Shown here: positions 1 through 5,304 of the stretch, one piece after another
Layout: each line of letters opens with the position of its first letter
How positions within the stretch are numbered: position 1 is the stretch's first letter
Assembly: GCA_944325775.1 (NCBI GenBank)
Contig: CALVBL010000037.1
Coordinates: 1-7,248, forward strand
Reading direction: 5' to 3'
Source: an uncultured Helicobacter sp.
Lineage (GTDB): Bacteria; Campylobacterota; Campylobacteria; Campylobacterales; Helicobacteraceae
Length of the DNA: 7,248 bases
Program-made: the position numbers and the translations under genes
The notes under the pieces: generated by a model
Told to the model about the DNA's origin: nothing
What the model saw: the letters and a program-made list of their open reading frames with translations, nothing else
Database searches by the model: none

Positions 1-106
1 ACGCCCGCTAGGGAATACAATATATTTTATGCCACCTTATGTGATCACACAGCAAGAGGTGGCGTATGTGTTTGAGAATCTAGTCGCAATTTTGGCTACA
101 TTGTGA
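1..106 (+). CDS. bioA: Adenosylmethionine-8-amino-7-oxononanoate aminotransferase, C-terminal fragment
   Basis: Partial gene cut by the left edge. The frame starting at base 2 is open for 34 codons and ends at TGA 104-106. The peptide begins RPLGNTIYFMPPYVIT, which matches the family's C-terminal signature (E. coli BioA has RPFGKLIYLMPPYIIL at the same place), and ends in a helical tail, VFENLVAILATL. BioA is a PLP-dependent class III aminotransferase that makes 7,8-diaminopelargonic acid in biotin synthesis, using S-adenosylmethionine as amino donor. The catalytic lysine and PLP site lie outside the window. The gene converges on glcD with 35 bp between the two stop codons. Identification rests on a short but distinctive motif; another class III aminotransferase is less likely. 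Confidence 0.85.
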   Translation, partial: RPLGNTIYFMPPYVITQQEVAYVFENLVAILATL

Positions 107-136
107 GCGGTGTGAGGTCATAGCAGGATTAAAAGA

Positions 137-150
137 GGGCTTTAGAGCCC
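137..150. terminator. Short bidirectional hairpin terminator between bioA and glcD
   Basis: Perfect inverted repeat GGGCT (137-141) / AGCCC (146-150) with a four-base loop. Read on the minus strand, the stem is followed by TCTTTTAAT, a reasonable U-tract for ending the glcD operon. Read on the plus strand it is followed by CATTTTG, so it could also stop bioA transcripts. The glcD stop codon (TAA on the minus strand, 142-144) lies in the loop. The stem is only 5 bp, so strength is uncertain. Confidence 0.6.
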
Positions 151-1536
151 CATTTTGCCCGGATTGAGGATATTGTTGGGATCAAAGGCATGTTTTATCA
201 CTCTAAAGAGATTCATCTCCTCTTGACTAAAGGCTAAAGGCATAAAGGGCGCCTTGGCTAAGCCTATACCATGCTCCCCGCTAAGTGTCCCCTCCAACTC
301 CACTGCGACTTTGAAAATCTCCTCGATACACGCGTAGCCACGCGCTAGCTCGTTTGGATCGCTTGGGTTTGGCACCATCACATTGGTATGCACATTTCCA
401 TCGCCCGTGTGCCCGAAACAAGGGATCTTAAAGCCATATTTCTGGCTTAAGCGTGCGATATGTTCTAGTAGCTCGGGCAGACGTGATCTGGGGACGGTGA
501 TGTCTTCGTTGAGCTTTTTTTTGCCATAGATGGTGATACTTTGGCTTGCGTTGCGTCTAGCAAACCACAAATCCTTTTCTTCCTGTGCATTTTGAGCTTT
601 TTTGAACGCCACACAGCCATTTTCTCTGAATCTCTGCTCAAGCTGAGTGAGCTGATACTCTAATACCTCTTGCATATCGCCATCCACTTGCGTGATGAGG
701 ATCGCACCCGCATCTGTAGGCAAGCCTTTGGCAAACCGCTCCTCGACCGCGCGGATACTGAGATTGTCCAAAAACTCCATAGCCACAGGCGTGATGCCGC
801 TTGCCATCGTCTTATACACCGCATTCATTGCGTCATTGATACTGCTAAACACGCCCATAGCGGATTGGCGAAACTTAGGCTTAGCAATGAGCTTGAGCGT
901 GATCTCGGTAATAACAGCCAAAGTCCCCTCACTCGCGATGAGAATCCCCGCTATGTTGTAGCCCGCCACATCTTTGATCGTTTTTTTACCCGCTTTGATG
1001 ATATCGCCATTAGGCAGCACTGCACGCAATGCCATCACATAGTCCTTGGTGATACCATATTTTGCCGCGCGCATACCGCCGGCATTTTCGCTGACATTGC
1101 CCCCTAACGTGCTGTATTCTTGACTTGCTGGATCTGGCGGATAGAAAAGCCCTCGTTTTTCTACTTCGTTTTGGAAATGCTTATTGACCACACCGGGCTG
1201 CACACGCGCGATGAGATTTTTTTCATCGATTTCTAGAATCTGATTGAAGTGCTTTTCAAGTGCGAGAATGATCCCACCACTTGCCGGCAGCGCACCACCG
1301 GTAAATCCACTTCCCGCACCGCGCGGAATGACAGCGATTTTGTGCGTGTTGCAGTACTTGAGCACTTCGCTCACATCGCGTTCATCTCTAGGATATACCA
1401 CCGCTTGTGGCTCATAACGTTCCCTCGTGGCATCATAACAATACGCTATGCGATGTGCGGGATCATCATAGCAGTTCTCCTCTCCTACGATCGCCCTAAG
1501 CGCGCGGATATGCGCAGAATCTAACGCTGCAATCAT
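142..1536 (-). CDS. glcD: FAD-linked glycolate/D-lactate-type oxidase subunit GlcD
   Basis: A 464-residue FAD-binding oxidase of the VAO/PCMH fold, about the usual length for GlcD proteins. The N-terminal FAD domain carries PRGAGSGFTGG (71-81), the pyrophosphate-binding loop, and GGNVSENAGG (145-154). The C-terminal oxidase domain carries HTGDGNVH (376-383), SGEHGIG (419-425) and the closing NPGKMG (458-463). H376, H383, N385, E420 and H421 fit the metal and catalytic residues known in D-2-hydroxyglutarate dehydrogenase relatives. The family oxidises D-2-hydroxyacids such as glycolate or D-lactate to the 2-oxoacid and passes electrons to a partner or to the quinone pool; the true substrate cannot be read from sequence. 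The start is ATG at 1536 with AGGGGGAG just upstream, 8 nt after the previous stop. No GlcE or GlcF partner is present. It is the last gene of the operon. Confidence 0.88.
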   Translation of the reverse strand: MIAALDSAHIRALRAIVGEENCYDDPAHRIAYCYDATRERYEPQAVVYPRDERDVSEVLKYCNTHKIAVIPRGAGSGFTGGALPASGGIILALEKHFNQILEIDEKNLIARVQPGVVNKHFQNEVEKRGLFYPPDPASQEYSTLGGNVSENAGGMRAAKYGITKDYVMALRAVLPNGDIIKAGKKTIKDVAGYNIAGILIASEGTLAVITEITLKLIAKPKFRQSAMGVFSSINDAMNAVYKTMASGITPVAMEFLDNLSIRAVEERFAKGLPTDAGAILITQVDGDMQEVLEYQLTQLEQRFRENGCVAFKKAQNAQEEKDLWFARRNASQSITIYGKKKLNEDITVPRSRLPELLEHIARLSQKYGFKIPCFGHTGDGNVHTNVMVPNPSDPNELARGYACIEEIFKVAVELEGTLSGEHGIGLAKAPFMPLAFSQEEMNLFRVIKHAFDPNNILNPGKMGL

Positions 1537-1544
1537 AGCTCCCC

Positions 1545-2567
1545 CTAAATATTACACTGATTAAAAAATATATCAAGCGGATAATGCTTGCTAGAATCTT
1601 TGAGATCCAAATACGCATCGATCAATCGATATTCATCTTTGCCATGTAGCGCGCGTCTATCGCGGGCTTTGTCGATCATCTCAAGCTCAAACATCACATA
1701 AAAAAGTGCGTTTTCGGCGTGCTCATCGGCATTGGCAAGAGATTCTAAGAGTTTATACCACTCATGTGGCTCTAGTATGTTTTGGCTCTGCTGGGCGAGC
1801 TGGATATAGTTTTGGGCGTTGAAGTGCATCTGCTGACAAATGCGTGAGAGCGTCTCTGCGCTAAAAATCTCGTGATTTGCGACAAAAGCCTGTATGAGTG
1901 ATGGTTTCATCGAGGTATTGTAGGCTATTTGAGAGTTTAAGAGTCGCTCGAGATCCTTAGGTGAGCCGTGCGTGAGAATCTCCATCACCGCAAAATCCCT
2001 AATTTCTTGGGGTTCGCTCTCATTAAGTGCATTAAAGGCAAATTTAATATCGCTTTGAATTTTGTTTTTTAGATTCTGTATGGAGAATTTATTATCTTTG
2101 CTTAAACCATATGCGCGCAGATCGACGCTTTTGCCATTCATCACATCTTTGTAATTTTCAAAAAGCTTATCGATTTTTGGCTCAAAGCATTCATTAGAAT
2201 CTAAGCGCGGCTTGAGATAAAAGCGTGAGAGAATCTTAGAGAGTTTAGAAATATCGGGGTTTTTATACACACGCGATTCTATGGGCTTATTGAGGGCTTG
2301 TTCGTTGATCTGTGAAAATAGGTGGCTAAAGTCATTGCGCGTGCGGTAGGACTGGATCAGAGAGCTTGCCCACGATGAGGCAAAGAGCACAGAGGTGCAG
2401 AGACAAAACACCAATATGAGCAAAATCAGCCACAAAGTAACCGGGAGATCTATCTCGCGCCCGGTTGGGAGTGTGAGTGCGAAATTCCCAAGCTCTAATG
2501 TGTAGGCATAGATACCCAAAATCGCACAAAACACCACCACAAAAGCCATATAGTATTTAAATCGCAT
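1545..2567 (-). CDS. Two-TM membrane protein with helical C-terminal domain, function unknown
   Basis: I do not recognise a named family. The longest frame opens with GTG at 2573, but AAGGAG overlaps that codon and sits 5 nt before the ATG at 2567, so I choose the ATG (340 residues, MRFKYYMAF...). Two hydrophobic segments are clear: about residues 5-22 and 43-63. They are separated by a short loop, ELGNFALTLPTGREIDL, that may be extracytoplasmic. The remaining ~270 residues are polar and look alpha-helical, with helix-pair-like stretches from about 180 onward, so a cytoplasmic helical-repeat domain is plausible. In C. jejuni a membrane protein (Cj0124c, from memory) lies at the same place next to the dksA-like gene, so this looks like a conserved Campylobacterota gene. 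It lies 23 nt after the dksA-like gene and 8 nt before glcD. Confidence 0.8.
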   Translation of the reverse strand: MRFKYYMAFVVVFCAILGIYAYTLELGNFALTLPTGREIDLPVTLWLILLILVFCLCTSVLFASSWASSLIQSYRTRNDFSHLFSQINEQALNKPIESRVYKNPDISKLSKILSRFYLKPRLDSNECFEPKIDKLFENYKDVMNGKSVDLRAYGLSKDNKFSIQNLKNKIQSDIKFAFNALNESEPQEIRDFAVMEILTHGSPKDLERLLNSQIAYNTSMKPSLIQAFVANHEIFSAETLSRICQQMHFNAQNYIQLAQQSQNILEPHEWYKLLESLANADEHAENALFYVMFELEMIDKARDRRALHGKDEYRLIDAYLDLKDSSKHYPLDIFFNQCNI

Positions 2568-2590
2568 CGCCACTCCTTATTGTTTTATGT

Positions 2591-2968
2591 CTATCGTTGC
2601 TTAAGCTTTTTGCATTTTTGCTCTAGGATTTGTGTCTTTTCCACATGCTCACGACAATCAATGCAATACCTTGCGTGAGGCTTGATTTTGAGCCTATCAA
2701 TATCGATTTGCTCATCACACATCTCACAGATTCCATAGGTTTTGTTTTTGATTTTTATGAGCGCATAGTCTATGTCATCTATCTCGGCTTTTTGCAGCCC
2801 TAGTATATTAGTGACTTTGGTCTCATACAGCGCGGCTGCCACAACATCGCTATCATCAGAGAGCTTAGAGCTGTACCATTGCTCCATCAGTTCGCCCTTT
2901 TCTATCATAGAATCCTGCAAAACTCGCTTCCTGTGTATTAATAATGTGTTAAAAAATTCATAATCCAT
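2591..2968 (-). CDS. DksA/TraR-family zinc-finger transcription factor
   Basis: A 125-residue DksA-like protein, shorter than E. coli DksA (151) because the N-terminus is reduced. The C-terminal zinc finger is intact: YGICEMC then YCIDC, with cysteines 81, 84, 102 and 105, the same 17-residue spacing as E. coli. The preceding helices would form the coiled coil that enters the RNA polymerase secondary channel. The tip reads SDDSDVVAAA. D41 lies exactly 40 residues before C81, as D74 lies before C114 in E. coli, so D38 and D41 match D71 and D74, but V43 replaces Ala76. The family tunes rRNA, amino-acid and virulence promoters with or without ppGpp. The start ATG at 2968 has AAAGGG about 7 nt upstream. 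It lies 19 nt downstream of rlmH in the operon. Confidence 0.9.
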   Translation of the reverse strand: MDYEFFNTLLIHRKRVLQDSMIEKGELMEQWYSSKLSDDSDVVAAALYETKVTNILGLQKAEIDDIDYALIKIKNKTYGICEMCDEQIDIDRLKIKPHARYCIDCREHVEKTQILEQKCKKLKQR

Positions 2969-2987
2969 TTTGCGCCCTTTGTGAAAG

Positions 2988-3446
2988 TTATTTGTGATAT
3001 GGGTGGTTTGCCATAATGCTTAGTGCGCGATAGATCTGCTCGCATAGCACTAGCTTGGTGATTTTGTGGCTTAGAGTGAGTGGCGTGAGACTTAAGGTCT
3101 TTAGCGATCGCAAAAACCCCGCTTCAAACCCATATGCCCCCGCGATAAAAAAGCTCACTTCCTGATGATTGGCTATGAGATTAACAAACTGGTGTGAATC
3201 TAGCACTTTTGCACTAGGGTGTAGTGCAATATTAAGATGTGAGGGTGTGTTTTTGACAAAAGGTGTGAAGGCTTGGGAGTAGGATTCTTGCGCCTTAGCA
3301 GCGGAGATTTTTTGCGCCTTAGCAATAGTATTATTAAAAATATCGTGTATGAGTAGTTGCGCGCCAAAACCTCTGCATTTCATCACAAAATCCTCTATCA
3401 GCGTCTGTGAATCTGCCTTATTAATACAATATAGGTTGTATTTCAT
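2988..3446 (-). CDS. rlmH: 23S rRNA (pseudouridine-1915 N3) methyltransferase RlmH
   Basis: A 152-residue SPOUT-class methyltransferase, close to the E. coli length of 155. It shows the SAM-site strand FFIAGAYGFE (99-108), the knot motif LSLTPLTLSHKI (118-129), EQIYRA (136-141) and the near-universal ending PYHK. RlmH methylates m3-pseudouridine 1915 in helix 69 of 23S rRNA, acting on the 70S ribosome as a homodimer. The first residues MKYNLYCINK match the family's opening strand, so the ATG at 3446 is the right start even though it lies inside accD. The overlap is 26 bp, and no good Shine-Dalgarno sequence precedes it (CCTCAACACAAGCT), which suggests translation coupled to accD. The second position of the core motif is Ala where many homologues have Gly, a mild change. 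Confidence 0.93.
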   Translation of the reverse strand: MKYNLYCINKADSQTLIEDFVMKCRGFGAQLLIHDIFNNTIAKAQKISAAKAQESYSQAFTPFVKNTPSHLNIALHPSAKVLDSHQFVNLIANHQEVSFFIAGAYGFEAGFLRSLKTLSLTPLTLSHKITKLVLCEQIYRALSIMANHPYHK

Positions 3447-4290
3447 AGCTTGTGTTGAGGTATCTCATCAAGTCTGCGATCGTTTTTTTGAGATTTTTGC
3501 GCTCTACAACCATATCAATCAGCCCATGCTCAAGCAAAAACTCTGCAGTCTGGAAGCCCTGTGGTAAATCCGCACCGATGGTCTGCTTGATCACTCTAGG
3601 ACCGGCAAATCCGATGATCGCACCCGGCTCTGCGATGATCACATCACCCAAAAACGCAAAACTCGCACTCACCCCACCAAAAGTCGGATCGACAAGCACG
3701 GAGATAAAGGGCAGCTTGGCAGCAGAGAGTTTATTAAGCGCGGCGGAAGTCTTTGCCATTTGCATAAGCGAATGCGTGGATTCTTGCATTCTTGCACCGC
3801 CACTTGTGGAGCATATCACAAGAGCTTGACGTTTTTGGATAGCGCGATTGATGGCACGCACGATTTTTTCGCCCTCCACTGAGCCCAAAGACCCACCCAT
3901 AAAGGAGAAATCAAACACGACTAATTGCGTGCCAATCCCATCGATAAATGCCTCTCCGGCGATTGCCGAGCTTGGTCTGCCACTTTTTTGCTCGCCTTCT
4001 TGGATACGTTGCTTATAGCTTTTTTTATCCACAAATTCTAGTGGATCAACAGGGCGCAGATCTTTGTCGTATTCTTCGAAACTCCCGGCATCGCACAATA
4101 GCTCAATCCTCTCTTGTGCAGAGATTCTAAGGTGATGATTGCATTTGGGACAGACTTGGGATTGGGAAAACACCTCTTTATAATACATCAACGCATTGCA
4201 GTTTGGGCATTTGATCCAGTGCGATGGCGCATCGCCCTTTTGGGCGCGTGGTTCGGTTTTTTTGGACTTGAAAAAATCGCTAAATGACAT
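3421..4290 (-). CDS. accD: Acetyl-CoA carboxylase carboxyltransferase subunit beta
   Basis: A 289-residue AccD of normal length. An N-terminal zinc ribbon has cysteines 28, 31, 47 and 50 (CPNC and CPKC). The crotonase-like carboxyltransferase core shows FMGGSLGSVEGEKI (130-143), STSGGARMQES (161-171) and PTFGGVSASFAFLGD (202-216), the acetyl-CoA and oxyanion-hole motifs. With AccA, encoded elsewhere, it moves the carboxyl group from biotin on AccB to acetyl-CoA to make malonyl-CoA, the first committed step of fatty-acid synthesis in the cytoplasm. The ATG at 4290 is preceded by AAGGA with a 6-nt spacer, and that site lies in the end of the upstream gene, only 2 nt away. The gene's last 26 bp overlap rlmH. 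Free bioA at the window's left edge makes the biotin this enzyme depends on, though the adjacency may be chance. Confidence 0.96.
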   Translation of the reverse strand: MSFSDFFKSKKTEPRAQKGDAPSHWIKCPNCNALMYYKEVFSQSQVCPKCNHHLRISAQERIELLCDAGSFEEYDKDLRPVDPLEFVDKKSYKQRIQEGEQKSGRPSSAIAGEAFIDGIGTQLVVFDFSFMGGSLGSVEGEKIVRAINRAIQKRQALVICSTSGGARMQESTHSLMQMAKTSAALNKLSAAKLPFISVLVDPTFGGVSASFAFLGDVIIAEPGAIIGFAGPRVIKQTIGADLPQGFQTAEFLLEHGLIDMVVERKNLKKTIADLMRYLNTSYEIQPILY

Positions 4291-4292
4291 AT

Positions 4293-5063
4293 CTAATCCT
4301 TACCTTGGGTGAGAAGTTGCATAATGGTATCAAAAATTTGCTTATCTTTGCTTATAAGCAGAAAATCTCTGCTGTGATTTATGTGCAGCCCTTCGCAGAG
4401 GAATAACCCTGCCTTGCTATCATACTCGCGTATGCTACCAGCAAAGAGCATAAAAGAGACCTTGTGTGCTAGGGCAATTGATAGCGCGCTTGCACCCAAA
4501 GAGCGGAATTTTAGCCCACTCTCAAAGAAAAGTGAGGCGATGTGGGGGTTTGAATAAGCTTTTTCAAAAATGCCACATTTGGGGGTGTTGGCACAAGTGA
4601 ATGTGTGTGAATCTAGCGATATAGAATCTCTATGAAAATCCCCAAGACTAAGTGCAAAGATTCTGCCTCCACTGCGCGCTATAAGCCTTTGTGTGCAAAA
4701 ATGTATCACCACCGCTTCTTTGCAGATTCTATCCCGATTGCACAGTGCCACCGACGCGCCATAATAAGGAATGTGCGAGAGAAAATTATCACTGCCATCA
4801 AGAGGATCGAGAATGATTATATCATCAGTGCTATGGGGCGAGGGTATGAACCCACTTTCTTCAGAATCTATATGTGCTAGGGGCAGTAGATGTTTGGCAA
4901 AAATCCTCTGACATTCCAAATCCGCGCCTATACTCACATCGCCTCCAGCACCCTGCGTGTGCTTGATATACAGCGCGCTATCACCAGAATCTAGCAGCGC
5001 AATGATCTCTCTTGCCGCTTCAATACACCGCGTGAGGAAGGGCGTGAATGGGGCTACATTCAT
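4293..5063 (-). CDS. Inositol-monophosphatase / CysQ-family Mg-dependent phosphatase
   Basis: A 256-residue phosphatase from the ATG at 5063. The metal motifs are in order: GDVSIGAD (41-48), DSEESG (66-71), DPLDGSDNF (86-94, with the metal-binding D86 and D89) and a C-terminal YDSKAG (214-219) whose D215 corresponds to the family's WDxAAG aspartate. Members hydrolyse inositol-1-phosphate, 3'-phosphoadenosine-5'-phosphate or sugar bisphosphates; sequence alone does not decide which. The same family lies beside accD in C. jejuni (Cj0128c, from memory). A TTG at 5075 in the same frame would add four residues and has AGGA 10 nt upstream, while ATG 5063 has only GGA at 7 nt. An in-frame TAG at 5088-5090 rules out any longer form. 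It is the first gene of the operon, 2 nt before accD. Confidence 0.88.
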   Translation of the reverse strand: MNVAPFTPFLTRCIEAAREIIALLDSGDSALYIKHTQGAGGDVSIGADLECQRIFAKHLLPLAHIDSEESGFIPSPHSTDDIIILDPLDGSDNFLSHIPYYGASVALCNRDRICKEAVVIHFCTQRLIARSGGRIFALSLGDFHRDSISLDSHTFTCANTPKCGIFEKAYSNPHIASLFFESGLKFRSLGASALSIALAHKVSFMLFAGSIREYDSKAGLFLCEGLHINHSRDFLLISKDKQIFDTIMQLLTQGKD

Positions 5064-5099
5064 TAAAGTATCCAAAGTGTGGTAATCCTAAGGTTTGAG

Positions 5100-5150
5100 A
5101 TTCTATGGGTTTGGTGGGGATAATCGCATTATTCCGCTTAATTTCTTATA
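5100..5150 (-). promoter_or_regulatory. Candidate promoter zone for the minus-strand operon
   Basis: Read on the minus strand, three hexamers one mismatch from TATAAT lie upstream of the phosphatase gene: TATAAG (5145-5150), AATAAT (5128-5133) and TAGAAT (5100-5105). They would give leaders of roughly 75, 57 and 30 nt to the ATG. No clear -35 box is seen, which is normal for Helicobacter sigma-70 promoters, where periodic AT-rich DNA replaces it. Which one is used cannot be decided here. Confidence 0.35.
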
Positions 5151-5170
5151 AAGCCGTATTTGGGGCTTTA
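5149..5170. repeat. Small inverted repeat in the divergent promoter region
   Basis: TAAAGCC (5149-5155) pairs perfectly with GGCTTTA (5164-5170) across an 8-base spacer. No T-run follows on either strand, so it is not a standard terminator. It sits between the candidate promoters of the operon and the porin and could be a binding site for a dimeric regulator, or chance. Confidence 0.35.
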
Positions 5171-5176
5171 AGTCTC

Positions 5177-5268
5177 TATACTCACTGATCTTAGCCCACC
5201 ACCACCATATAAACTTTACACAATCCTTACACGCTCTACACACGCATTTTAAATTGGGTCGTTAGAAT
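5177..5268 (+). promoter_or_regulatory. Candidate promoter(s) and phased octamers upstream of the porin
   Basis: Three near-consensus -10 hexamers are present on the plus strand: TATACT (5177-5182), TATAAA (5208-5213) and TAGAAT (5263-5268). TATAAA is preceded directly by four CCA triplets (5196-5207). Three near-identical octamers, CTTTACAC (5214-5221), CCTTACAC (5225-5232) and CTCTACAC (5234-5241), begin 11 and 9 bases apart. If TAGAAT is the real -10, they sit where an activator would bind; if TATAAA is used, they lie in an untranslated leader of about 85 nt. No recognisable -35 box. Confidence 0.4.
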
Positions 5269-5292
5269 TTCCCTGTCCTTAAAAATTCAACC

Positions 5293-5298
5293 AAGGAG
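5293..5298 (+). promoter_or_regulatory. Strong ribosome binding site of the porin gene
   Basis: AAGGAG lies 6 nt before the ATG at 5305, an optimal match and spacing. It fixes the start codon and fits a highly expressed outer-membrane protein. Confidence 0.85.
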
Positions 5299-5304
5299 AA
5301 ACAA

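Noticed and set aside
670..1107. 145-codon open frame on the plus strand
   Set aside because: It lies wholly inside glcD on the opposite strand. Its translation shows no family motif, while the minus frame has clear FAD-oxidase motifs.
2568..2573. GTG at 2573 as start of the membrane protein
   Set aside because: The AAGGAG site overlaps this codon, leaving no spacer; the ATG at 2567 has a normal 5-nt spacer.
3452..3829. 125-codon open frame on the plus strand
   Set aside because: Antisense to accD, whose carboxyltransferase motifs are unmistakable; low-complexity translation with no recognisable domain.
5064..5075. TTG at 5075 as start of the phosphatase
   Set aside because: Not excluded, but ATG 5063 is preferred because ATG is more common and the four extra residues match nothing in the family.
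5196..5207. Four CCA triplets next to a candidate -10, as a phase-variable repeat
   Set aside because: Four copies are too few for frequent slippage, and Helicobacter promoters depend little on -35 spacing.
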